Positions 1 through 6,932 of a stretch of 7,372 nt of DNA are shown here, piece after piece. The DNA lies in contig JAHYJF010000181.1 in the NCBI GenBank assembly GCA_019428955.1, positions 1-7,372 on the forward strand, written 5' to 3'. This DNA is from Burkholderiaceae bacterium. GTDB lineage: Bacteria > Pseudomonadota > Gammaproteobacteria > Burkholderiales > Burkholderiaceae_E. Made by a program: the position numbers and the translations under genes. Under the pieces are notes generated by a model. It saw nothing but the letters and a program-made list of their open reading frames with translations. It searched no databases and had not been told where the DNA came from. Position 1 is the first letter of the stretch. Every line of letters starts with the position of its first letter.

Positions 1-2018
1 GGCGCGCGGCGCAGCCGCTCGTGGCGGCGCTGCTGTTCTTCCTCGGCTACATGGTCGTCGTGGCGCTGTCGCTGCCGGGGGCGGCGCTGATGACGCTGGC
101 GGTGGGGGCCTTCCTGGGCATGGGCTGGGGCACGCTGGTGGTGTCGTTTGCTTCGACGATCGGGGCGACCCTGGCTTTCCTCGCTTCGCGCTGGCTGCTG
201 GGGGATTGGGTCCGGGCGCGCTTCGGCGCGCGCCTGGCCGCGGTGAATGCCGGTGTCACCAAGGAGGGCGGGTTCTACCTGTTCGCACTGCGCCTGGTAC
301 CGGTGGTGCCGTTCTTCCTGATCAACCTCGCGATGGGCCTGACGGCGATGCGCACCTGGACGTTCTACTGGGTCAGCCAGCTGGGCATGCTGGCCGGCAC
401 GCTGGTCTACGTCAACGCCGGCACCCAGCTGGCGCGCATTGACTCGCTCGCGGGCATCGTCTCGCCGGGGCTGCTGGGTTCGTTCGCGCTGCTGGGGATC
501 TTTCCCCTGGTGGCGCGCAAGATCGTCGCGGCAGTCCAGGCGCGCCGGGTGTACGCGCGCTTCACTCGCCCCCGTACTTTCGAGCGCAACCTGGTGGTGA
601 TCGGTGGCGGCTCCGCCGGGTTGGTGACCGCCTACATCGCAGCGGCCGTCAAGGCCAAGGTCACGCTGGTCGAGAAGCACCACATGGGCGGTGACTGCCT
701 GAACAACGGCTGCGTGCCCTCGAAAGCGCTGATCCGCTCGGCGAAGTTTCTCTCCCACGTGCGCCGCGCCAAGGAATTTGGCATCCGCTCCGCCGAGGTG
801 GACTTCGATTTCGCCGAGGTGATGGAGCGCGTCCGGCGGGTGATCGAGACGATCGAGCCCCACGACTCGGTCGAGCGCTACACCGAACTGGGGGTGGATG
901 TGGTTCAGGGCACGGCGCGCATCGTCTCGCCGTGGGAAGTCGAGATCACGCGCGACGACGGCAGCACGCAGCGCCTCACCACGCGCAGCATCGTCATCGC
1001 GGCCGGCGCGCGCCCCTTCGTGCCGCCCATCCCGGGGATCGACCAGGTCGAAGTGCTGACCTCGGACAACGTCTGGGATTTGCGCCAACGCCCCGAACGA
1101 CTGGTGGTGCTGGGCGGCGGTCCGATCGGCAGTGAACTCACCCAGACCTTCGCGCGGCTGGGCTCCCAGGTCACCCAGGTCGAAATGGCACCACGCATCC
1201 TGTTGCGCGAGGACCCCGAGGTTTCAGAGCTGGTCACGCAGCGCTTTCGCGCCGAAGGGGTTGCGGTACTCGTCGACCACAAGGCCGAGCGCGTGGAGGT
1301 GGTCGGCGGCGAGAAGCAGTTGGTCGCGTCGCACCAGGGCCGGGAGGTGCGCATTCCCTTCGATGCCCTCTTGGTGGCCGTGGGCCGCGTGGCCAACCTC
1401 AAGGGCTACGGGCTGGAAGAGCTCGGCGTGACCACCACCCGCACGGTCGAGGTCAATGGCTATCTGCAGACCAACTTCCCGAACATCTACGCCGCCGGCG
1501 ACGTCGCCGGTCCGTATCAGTTCACGCACACTGCAGCGCACCAGGCATGGTACGCGGCGGTCAACGCCTTGTTCGATCCGTTCAAGAAATTCCGCGCCGA
1601 CTACCGGGTAATTCCCTGGGCCACCTTCGTCGAGCCCGAGGTTGCGCGCGTCGGCTTGAACGAGCTCGAGGCCAACGAGCAGGGCGTGCCCTACGAGGTG
1701 ACGACCTACGGCATCGACGATCTCGACCGCGCCATCGCCGACGGCGAGGCCCACGGCTTCGTGAAGGTGCTCACGGTGCCGGGCAAGGATCGGATTCTGG
1801 GCGTGACCATTGTCGGCGAACACGCCGGCGACCTGCTCTCCGAGTGGGTGCTGGCGATGAAGCACGGCATCGGGCTGAACAAGATCCTTGGCACGATCCA
1901 CATCTACCCGACGCTCGCCGAGGCCAACAAGTATGCCGCCGGCAACTGGAAACGCGCCCATGCGCCCCAGACCTTGCTGGCCTGGGTCGAGCGTTTTCAT
2001 GCGTGGCGGCGGACCTAG
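1..2018 (+). CDS. TVP38/TMEM64 membrane domain fused to FAD-dependent pyridine nucleotide-disulfide oxidoreductase (5' partial)
   Basis: The frame is open to the left edge, so the true start lies upstream. The GTG at 21 is only the first possible start inside the window, and residues are counted from it. Residues 1-175 are hydrophobic and carry the DedA/TVP38 signature RLVPVVPFFLINLAMG (91-106), which indicates an inner-membrane domain. Probably a few tens of N-terminal residues are missing. Residues 188-665 form a complete disulfide reductase: FAD motif GGGSAG (195-200), redox pair C226-LNNG-C231, NAD(P) motif GGGPIG (365-370), second FAD motif AAGD (491-494), and a C-terminal dimerisation domain. 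E388 at the end of the second nucleotide-fold strand favours NADH over NADPH. The His of the usual C-terminal His-Glu dyad is Y629 (E634 is kept), as in mercuric reductase. However, the heavy-metal domain and C-terminal Cys pair of MerA are absent, so the substrate is unknown. It converges with the TVP38 gene downstream. Confidence 0.93.
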   Translation, partial: RAAQPLVAALLFFLGYMVVVALSLPGAALMTLAVGAFLGMGWGTLVVSFASTIGATLAFLASRWLLGDWVRARFGARLAAVNAGVTKEGGFYLFALRLVPVVPFFLINLAMGLTAMRTWTFYWVSQLGMLAGTLVYVNAGTQLARIDSLAGIVSPGLLGSFALLGIFPLVARKIVAAVQARRVYARFTRPRTFERNLVVIGGGSAGLVTAYIAAAVKAKVTLVEKHHMGGDCLNNGCVPSKALIRSAKFLSHVRRAKEFGIRSAEVDFDFAEVMERVRRVIETIEPHDSVERYTELGVDVVQGTARIVSPWEVEITRDDGSTQRLTTRSIVIAAGARPFVPPIPGIDQVEVLTSDNVWDLRQRPERLVVLGGGPIGSELTQTFARLGSQVTQVEMAPRILLREDPEVSELVTQRFRAEGVAVLVDHKAERVEVVGGEKQLVASHQGREVRIPFDALLVAVGRVANLKGYGLEELGVTTTRTVEVNGYLQTNFPNIYAAGDVAGPYQFTHTAAHQAWYAAVNALFDPFKKFRADYRVIPWATFVEPEVARVGLNELEANEQGVPYEVTTYGIDDLDRAIADGEAHGFVKVLTVPGKDRILGVTIVGEHAGDLLSEWVLAMKHGIGLNKILGTIHIYPTLAEANKYAAGNWKRAHAPQTLLAWVERFHAWRRT

Positions 2019-2037
2019 AGATGCCGCTGGTCGCGGG

Positions 2038-2056
2038 CCTGGGAGCTTGTTCCAGG
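2038..2056. terminator. Possible hairpin between convergent genes
   Basis: CCTGGGA (2038-2044) can pair with TTCCAGG (2050-2056) as a 7-bp stem with one G-U pair and a 5-nt loop. It lies in the 50-nt gap between two convergent genes, where a shared terminator is expected. No T-run follows on either strand, so it is not a canonical intrinsic terminator. A second weaker pairing, CCGACC (2063-2068) with GGTCGG (2079-2084), overlaps the end of the minus-strand gene. Confidence 0.25.
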
Positions 2057-2068
2057 TTGCCCCCGACC

Positions 2069-2764
2069 TCACGGGTTGGGTCGGTCCGCCCGGGAACGGC
2101 GTCTTGCCAGCGCCCAAACGAGCACGGCCAGCGCGCCCAGCGCCGGCCAGACCCAGTTCCACGCCTTCATCGCCAGGATGCTGTCCCCGAATACGTTGAG
2201 CAGGATGGTGAGCGGCAGGATGCCGAGTCCGGTCGCCCAGATGAAGGTCCACCAGGAAATTTCGGTGAGCGCGGCGCCGTAATTGAGCAGGTTGAAGGCG
2301 ATGACCGGAATCAGGCGCCCGATCAGCAGCGCCAGCCCGCCGCGCGTGTCCGACCATGCTGAGAGCCGTTCCAGCTGATTCGCGGAGAGCATGCGATGCA
2401 CGAACGGCCTGCCCAGCAGGCGCACCAGGCCGAAAGTGCTGAGCGCCCCCAACATCGCCCCGACCCAGGTGATCACGCTCCCCCACAGCGGCCCGAACAC
2501 CATGCCGTTGGCGAGCGTGAGGATCTCGGCAGGGAACGGAACAAACGAGTGCGCGACCATCAACGCGATTGAGCCCGCCGCGGCCCACGGTCCCCAGGAA
2601 CGGATCTGCGCCACCATTGCCTCGATCGTGTTGGCGCCCCCGGGGCTGAAATCCATCGGCCACAGCCACCAGGCGCCGATGCCGACGAGGACCAGCAGCC
2701 CCAGCGCAGCGGCCAGGATCACGCCCAGGGAACGATCCGTCGGCTTGCCCGGGCTGCGGGTCAT
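2069..2764 (-). CDS. TVP38/TMEM64 family inner-membrane protein
   Basis: This encodes a 231-residue, strongly hydrophobic protein of the DedA/SNARE-associated superfamily. A short basic N-terminus precedes a first membrane helix (about 13-35). The core has the FVPFPAEILTLANG segment (74-87) and a Gly-rich helix (about 92-118). The family signature GRLIPVIAFNLLNYG (149-163) follows, with the conserved Arg, Pro and Asn of the re-entrant region. A last helix (about 203-221) ends in an Arg-rich tail, probably cytoplasmic. The length is normal for the family. Members are thought to be transporters or flippases of the inner membrane, but the substrate cannot be read from sequence. The ATG at 2764 is the only reasonable start, because an in-frame TGA lies at 2782-2780. 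It has no good ribosome site of its own and probably depends on the mini-ORF just upstream. It is divergent from selD across 63 nt, and it is the second TVP38 domain in the window. Confidence 0.9.
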   Translation of the reverse strand: MTRSPGKPTDRSLGVILAAALGLLVLVGIGAWWLWPMDFSPGGANTIEAMVAQIRSWGPWAAAGSIALMVAHSFVPFPAEILTLANGMVFGPLWGSVITWVGAMLGALSTFGLVRLLGRPFVHRMLSANQLERLSAWSDTRGGLALLIGRLIPVIAFNLLNYGAALTEISWWTFIWATGLGILPLTILLNVFGDSILAMKAWNWVWPALGALAVLVWALARRRSRADRPNP

Positions 2765-2765
2765 G

Positions 2766-2783
2766 CTAAGGCTTGCTGCTCAT
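2766..2783 (-). CDS. Possible five-codon leader ORF (MSSKP) ahead of the TVP38 gene
   Basis: On the minus strand a perfect GGAGG (2793-2789) stands 5 nt before an ATG (2783-2781). That ATG opens a five-codon frame, M-S-S-K-P, ending at TAG (2768-2766). The ATG of the TVP38 gene begins 1 nt later in another frame. The best Shine-Dalgarno in the region therefore serves this mini-ORF, which suggests that ribosomes finishing it restart on the TVP38 gene. The alternatives are a one-base sequence error that hides a slightly longer TVP38 N-terminus, or chance. Translation of the mini-ORF is inferred. Confidence 0.35.
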   Translation of the reverse strand: MSSKP

Positions 2784-2797
2784 TACTACCTCCAAGG

Positions 2798-2809
2798 CCA
2801 TAATTATGG
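2798..2809. promoter_or_regulatory. Perfect 12-bp palindrome CCATAATTATGG, candidate bidirectional -10 element or operator
   Basis: The palindrome sits in the 63-nt gap between the divergent TVP38 and selD starts. It is an AT-rich island in G+C-rich DNA. Being symmetric, it offers CATAAT (5 of 6 matches to TATAAT) on the plus strand at 2799-2804 and on the minus strand at 2808-2803. Transcripts starting about 7 nt beyond each box would have short leaders: about 17 nt before the selD ATG, and just ahead of the minus-strand GGAGG. No good -35 box is seen at the usual spacing on either strand (the nearest is TTGCTG at 2773-2778, spacer 20). It may need an activator, or it may be a regulator's binding site. 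Confidence 0.4.
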
Positions 2810-2827
2810 ACGACTCCCAACTTGGTG

Positions 2828-5113
2828 ATGCAAGTGACAGATCAACCCGTGCTGCGCGATATCGTCCTCGTTGGCGGCGGCCACAGCCATGTCGGCGTGC
2901 TGCGCAACTTCGGCATGAGTCCCGTGCCCGGGGTGCGCCTGACTGTCATCTGCCGCGACACGCATACGCCGTACTCGGGGATGCTGCCGGGCTATATCGC
3001 GGGGCACTACAGTTATGACGATGTCCATATCGACCTTAGCGTGCTGGCCCAATTTGCCGGCGCGCGCCTGATTCGCGACGAGGCGCTGGGCCTCGACCGG
3101 GCAGCCGGCAAGGTGCTCTGCCGCAACCGTCCGCCCTTGCCCTACGACATCGTGTCGATCAACATCGGCTCGACGCCGCAAATGGACGCCGTCGCCGGGG
3201 CGAGCGCGCATGCGGTTCCGGTGAAACCGATTGCCGGCTTCAACGCGCGCTGGCAGCAGCTGCTGGCGCGCGTCCGCGAGCACACCGGGGTCACGCGCAT
3301 CGCGGTCGTCGGTGGTGGCGCCGGCGGTATCGAGCTGGCGCTGGCCATGCAGTACCGCTTGCGCAACGAGCTGCGCGCGGCTGGCCGCAGCCTTGACGAT
3401 CTTGGCTTTGACCTGCTGACCAGCAGCCCCGTGATTCTGCCGACCCACAACGCCGCGGTGCGCCGCAGCTTCGAGCGGGTGCTGGCCGAACGTGGCATTG
3501 CGGTGCATTGCAACTCCGAGGTCGTCGAAGTTTCCGCGGCGCAACTGCGCACGGCCAACGGCGCAACCGTGGCTGCCGACGAGATCGTCTGGGTCACCCG
3601 CGCGGGCGGCGCCCCGTGGCTGGGCACGACCGGGCTGGCTCTGGATGGTGACGGGTTCATCCAGGTGAGCGACACCCTGCAGACGGTCACCGACCCGAAG
3701 GTCTTCGCGGCCGGTGATATCGCCAGCATGATCAACCACCCGCTCGAAAAAGCGGGGGTATTCGCGGTGCGCCAGGGAGCGCCGCTCGCGCAGAACCTGC
3801 GCCGCGCCGTGGCCGGCCGGGCGCTGGCGAGCTACCGCCCCCAGCAGCGCTGGCTCGCGCTGATCAGCACGGGGGACCGTTATGCCGTGGCTTCGCGCGG
3901 CGCGCTCGGCTTCGAGGGCTCCTGGGTCTGGCGCTGGAAGGACTGGATCGACCGGCGTTTCATGCGCAAGTTCAGCCAGTTCCCGGTCATGGCGACGCCG
4001 CCGGCGCCAGCATCACGCGCCGCCGTGGCTCTGAACCAGGAGGAAGCTGCGCAAGCCATCTCCGCGATCGCCATGCGCTGCGGGGGCTGTGGCGCCAAGG
4101 TCGGCGCCACGGTGCTCGCGCGCGCGCTCGGCGCGCTGCAGCCGATTGCGCGCGATGACGTGCTCATCGGCCTGCATGCGCCCGACGACGCCGCGGTGGT
4201 CCGGGTGCCGCCCGGCAAGGCGATGGTGCACACGGTCGATTTCTTCCGGGCCTTCATCGACGACCCCTACCTCTTCGGCAAGGTCGCGGCGAACCACGCC
4301 CTGGGCGACATATTCGCGATGGGGGCCGAGGCGCAGTCGGCCACCGCGATCGTCACGGTTCCGCCCGGGCTGGAAGCCAAGGTGGAGGACCTGCTCTTTC
4401 AGATGATGTCGGGCGCGATTGAAGTTCTCAACGAAGCCCGGTGCGCGCTCGTGGGTGGCCACACCGGGGAAGGCAAGGAGCTCGCCCTAGGGTTTGCCGT
4501 CAACGGCCTGGTCGATGAAGACCTGGGGTCGGTGTTGCGCAAGGGTGGCATGCAAGCGGGCGATGTTCTGATCCTGACCAAGCCGATCGGCACCGGCACG
4601 CTCTTTGCCGCCCACGCGCGCGGCGCGGCCCGCGGCCGCTGGATCGACGCGGCGCTCGCCGCGATGTGCCAATCGAACCGCCTGGGGGCACAGTGTCTGC
4701 GCGAGCACGGTGCCAGCGCCTGCACCGATCTCACCGGCTTTGGCTTGCTCGGCCATCTGGTCGAGATGACCCGGCCCTCGGGCGTGGACGCGGAACTGAA
4801 CCTCGCCGCGCTGCCCGTCCTGGATGGCGCCGAGGAGACCAGCGCGGCGGGCATTCTCAGCTCACTGCAGCCCGCCAACGTGCGCCTGCGCCGCGCGCTG
4901 CGCAACCAGGGCGAAGCGGTGAATCATCCGCGCTATCCCTTGCTCTTCGACCCGCAGACGGCCGGTGGCCTGCTCGCCAGCGTCCCGTCAGGGCACGCCG
5001 TAGCCTGCCTGAACGCCCTGCGCGCGCTGGGCTACCAGCAGGCCGCGGCTATCGGTCGGGTGTTGCCCCAGGGTGAGGCGATCGAACCAATCATTCTCAC
5101 GCAATTGAATTGA
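2828..5113 (+). CDS. selD: Bifunctional FAD/NAD(P) dehydrogenase-like protein / selenide, water dikinase (selenophosphate synthetase)
   Basis: Counting 761 residues from the ATG at 2828, two domains are clear. Residues 1 to about 375 resemble type II NADH dehydrogenase: FAD motif GGGHSH (16-21), the segment THTPYSGMLPGYIAG, NAD(P) motif GGGAGG (162-167) and AAGD (294-297). Residues from about 410 to 761 are SelD, which makes selenophosphate from selenide and ATP for selenocysteine, 2-selenouridine tRNA or other selenium uses. The catalytic Cys and Lys are C421 and K424 (GGCGAK). The second Cys of E. coli SelD (GCGCK) is Ala here, and that Cys is not essential. Metal-binding Asp residues match D454 (DDAAV), D494 (GDIFAMG) and D634 (DLTGFGLLGH). 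A Pro/Ala-rich linker joins the domains. The start is uncertain: TTG 2822, GTG 2825 and GTG 2834 are in frame, and GGTGAT (2824-2829) is a fair Shine-Dalgarno for GTG 2834. The N-terminal domain may supply reduced selenium to the kinase (inference). Confidence 0.95.
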   Translation: MQVTDQPVLRDIVLVGGGHSHVGVLRNFGMSPVPGVRLTVICRDTHTPYSGMLPGYIAGHYSYDDVHIDLSVLAQFAGARLIRDEALGLDRAAGKVLCRNRPPLPYDIVSINIGSTPQMDAVAGASAHAVPVKPIAGFNARWQQLLARVREHTGVTRIAVVGGGAGGIELALAMQYRLRNELRAAGRSLDDLGFDLLTSSPVILPTHNAAVRRSFERVLAERGIAVHCNSEVVEVSAAQLRTANGATVAADEIVWVTRAGGAPWLGTTGLALDGDGFIQVSDTLQTVTDPKVFAAGDIASMINHPLEKAGVFAVRQGAPLAQNLRRAVAGRALASYRPQQRWLALISTGDRYAVASRGALGFEGSWVWRWKDWIDRRFMRKFSQFPVMATPPAPASRAAVALNQEEAAQAISAIAMRCGGCGAKVGATVLARALGALQPIARDDVLIGLHAPDDAAVVRVPPGKAMVHTVDFFRAFIDDPYLFGKVAANHALGDIFAMGAEAQSATAIVTVPPGLEAKVEDLLFQMMSGAIEVLNEARCALVGGHTGEGKELALGFAVNGLVDEDLGSVLRKGGMQAGDVLILTKPIGTGTLFAAHARGAARGRWIDAALAAMCQSNRLGAQCLREHGASACTDLTGFGLLGHLVEMTRPSGVDAELNLAALPVLDGAEETSAAGILSSLQPANVRLRRALRNQGEAVNHPRYPLLFDPQTAGGLLASVPSGHAVACLNALRALGYQQAAAIGRVLPQGEAIEPIILTQLN

Positions 5114-5116
5114 TCC

Positions 5117-5142
5117 GCTGGCGGTATTATTGCCGGGTCAGC
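5117..5142 (+). other. Hairpin in the selD-AOR intergenic gap
   Basis: GCTGGC (5117-5122) pairs with GTCAGC (5137-5142), with one G-U pair. Inside it GGTA (5123-5126) pairs with TGCC (5131-5134) around a TTAT loop, leaving a two-base bulge. The hairpin begins 4 nt after the selD stop. No T-run follows, so it is a weak terminator candidate. It could attenuate read-through or protect an mRNA end between selD and the next gene. TATTAT (5125-5130), a -10-like hexamer, overlaps it, but no properly spaced -35 box is seen. Confidence 0.3.
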
Positions 5143-5170
5143 CTAACGCTAAGACTAGAGAGACTTCGAT

Positions 5171-6880
5171 ATGCGTAAGTACCTACACATCACTCTTGGT
5201 GATCGCTCGGTCAAGAGGGAGGAGTTGCACGGTGACGCAATCGTGCGCGCCGGCCGCTACTTCATTGCGAAGTCCCTGTTGGCTGGCGGGGTGGCCAAGG
5301 TCGATCCACTGTCTCCGGAAAACCCCCTGATATTCTCTGCCGGCCCCATGGCCGGAACCAACTTCTCCAATGCCAACCGGCTCAGCGTTGGCTGCAAGAG
5401 TCCACTGACAGGGGGCATCAAGGAGTCCAATTCCGGCGGCACCTTCGCTTTCGCGCTGGGCCAGCTCGAAACCGCTGGTTTCACGCTCTATGGAGCGTCG
5501 CAGGACTGGGTGGTGATCCGCATCACCAAGGACGGCAGCATCAGCTATGACAGCGCCGAGCCCTACATGGGCAAGGGCAACAACGAGGCGGCGGCGCTGC
5601 TGCTCGACAAATATGGCAAGAAAGTGAGCTTTGCTCTCTGCGGCCCGGTGGGCGAGTATCTCGGCCTGATGGCCGGGATCGCCATTTCCGATGTCGAGGG
5701 ACGGCCGTCACGCCTGGCCGCGCGCGGCGGCGTTGGGGCCGTCATGGGCTCGAAGAAGGTCAAGGCGATTGTCGTGGACATGGACAAGATGCCGACCTTC
5801 CACGATCGCAAGAAAGTCATGGAGGCGGTGCGCGAATATACCGCGCGGCTGCGCAAGGAACCGGCGATCGACACCTTCAAGCGCCTGGGCACGGCGATGA
5901 TGGGGGATATAACCAACCAACTCGGGGCGTTGCCGGTGCGCAATTTCAGCGCCGGACGCCTGGTCGAGGCATCGGTGGAGCCGCTGAAACTCGGTGGCGA
6001 CTATATTCGGGAGCTCAACCTAAGCCGCGGTGGCGACACCTCGCATGCCTGCATGCCAGGTTGTATGATCCAGTGCAGCAACATCTATGTCGATGAAAAC
6101 GGCAAGGAACTGGTATCTCCGCTGGAGTACGAGACCCTGGGGCTGATCGGCAGCAATTGCGGCCTGGAACATCCCGACGATGTTGCCCGCGTAAACGCAG
6201 TCGTCAACGATCTTGGCATCGATACCATCGAGGCGGGCGCAACGATTGGCGTGCTGATGGATGCCGGACTGGGTGCTTTCGGCGACGTCGAATTCATGCT
6301 GCGTGTGATGGCGGACATCCGCCAGGGCAACGAGCGCGGCCGCGTATTCGCTTCGGGAGCTGCACGGGTCGGCGCGCACTACAAGGTTGCTCGTGTTCCC
6401 GTGGTCAAGAAGCAAGGCATCAGCGCCTATGACCCGCGGGTGATCGAAGTGACCGGAATCTCGATGATGGTTTCGGCCCAGGGCGCAGACCACACCGCCG
6501 GCAACCTGCCACTTTTCGCCTGCGACAACAAGACGACCGCTGAACTGGTGGCGGCCAGTCTCGGTGTCCAGTCTTCGTGGGCCGCGGCCGATTCGCTTGG
6601 ACTGTGCATCTTCGGGCGTTCAGTGACCAACGTCAGCACGGAGTTGATGGTCAAGGCGTTCAACGACGCGCATGGCTCGCAGCTCGACGAGTCGTTCATT
6701 CAAAAGCTCGGGATGGACACGCTCAAGATGGAGTGGGAGTTCAACCGCCAGGCGGGATTTACCGAGCAGGACGACGAGCTTCCCGAGTTCTTCTATACCG
6801 AAGCCCTCGCCCCGAGCAACAAGAAGGCGCGCCATCACGCTGCCGAAGTCAATCGGAGCTTGCGCGACTTGCTCGCATGA
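5171..6880 (+). CDS. Aldehyde:ferredoxin oxidoreductase family protein (tungsten/molybdenum bis-pterin, Fe-S)
   Basis: This 569-residue protein is close to the usual AOR length (about 600). The family oxidises aldehydes to acids, or runs the reverse, at a tungsten (or Mo) bis-pterin site, with a [4Fe-4S] cluster passing electrons to ferredoxin or a partner. The N-terminal pterin-binding domain has NPLIFSAGPMAGT and ESNSGG (85-90). Cluster ligands are probably C294, C298, C302 (CMPGCMIQC) and C479 in DSLGLC (474-479). The Pyrococcus enzyme has CxxCxxxC instead of this Cx3Cx3C pattern. NDLGID (346-351) is the other pterin-contacting loop. E319/E321 (LEYET) and H441 (GADHT) are candidates for the active-site Glu and His. 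There is no signal peptide, so it is likely cytoplasmic. AGAGAGA (5157-5163) is a fair ribosome site for the ATG. It lies 57 nt after selD on the same strand, so co-transcription is possible. No small ferredoxin-like or flavin partner subunit is seen in the window. The true substrate is unknown. Confidence 0.92.
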   Translation: MRKYLHITLGDRSVKREELHGDAIVRAGRYFIAKSLLAGGVAKVDPLSPENPLIFSAGPMAGTNFSNANRLSVGCKSPLTGGIKESNSGGTFAFALGQLETAGFTLYGASQDWVVIRITKDGSISYDSAEPYMGKGNNEAAALLLDKYGKKVSFALCGPVGEYLGLMAGIAISDVEGRPSRLAARGGVGAVMGSKKVKAIVVDMDKMPTFHDRKKVMEAVREYTARLRKEPAIDTFKRLGTAMMGDITNQLGALPVRNFSAGRLVEASVEPLKLGGDYIRELNLSRGGDTSHACMPGCMIQCSNIYVDENGKELVSPLEYETLGLIGSNCGLEHPDDVARVNAVVNDLGIDTIEAGATIGVLMDAGLGAFGDVEFMLRVMADIRQGNERGRVFASGAARVGAHYKVARVPVVKKQGISAYDPRVIEVTGISMMVSAQGADHTAGNLPLFACDNKTTAELVAASLGVQSSWAAADSLGLCIFGRSVTNVSTELMVKAFNDAHGSQLDESFIQKLGMDTLKMEWEFNRQAGFTEQDDELPEFFYTEALAPSNKKARHHAAEVNRSLRDLLA

Positions 6881-6905
6881 TGCGGCAACGTCTTCCATCG
6901 AGCAC

Positions 6906-6932
6906 CAACGCTTAACATACACCTAAGCGTTG
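6906..6932. promoter_or_regulatory. 27-bp inverted repeat (9-bp arms, 9-nt centre): operator or terminator
   Basis: CAACGCTTA (6906-6914) and TAAGCGTTG (6924-6932) are perfect reverse complements around a 9-nt centre. The repeat begins 26 nt after the AOR stop and lies about 83 nt before the efflux gene's likely ATG. As RNA it would form a 9-bp stem with four G-C pairs, followed only by TTGTCT, so it is a weak intrinsic terminator. Its size also suits a dimeric regulator, such as the TetR-type repressors that often control RND pumps. A second perfect palindrome, GTCTAGAC, follows at 6935-6942. Both sit in the 134-nt non-coding gap 6881-7014, where I see no clear sigma-70 promoter. Confidence 0.5.

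Noticed and set aside
1..2018. Calling the fused reductase a mercuric reductase (MerA)
   Set aside because: The CLNNGC pair and the C-terminal Tyr are shared, but there is no N-terminal heavy-metal-binding domain in view, no C-terminal Cys pair, and no mer genes nearby.
1224..2669. Long minus-strand open frame of 481 codons across the end of the reductase gene and most of the TVP38 gene
   Set aside because: It overlaps the well-supported reductase in antisense and the TVP38 gene in another frame, and its Arg/Gly/His-rich translation matches no family I recognise. Such open antisense frames are common in G+C-rich DNA.
2804..3739. Minus-strand open frame of 311 codons opposite the N-terminal half of the SelD fusion
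   Set aside because: It lies antisense to a domain with clear FAD and NAD(P) motifs, and its translation has the low-complexity composition of a G+C shadow frame.
5102..5130. Sigma-70 promoter for the AOR gene using TATTAT (5125-5130) as -10
   Set aside because: The only TTGA-like hexamer upstream (TTGAAT, 5105-5110) is 14 nt away, too short a spacer, and the box lies within a hairpin. Not enough to call.
5111..5146. Possible TGA readthrough at the end of selD
   Set aside because: Only ten codons follow before TAA, with no conserved motif, and the kinase domain is already complete.
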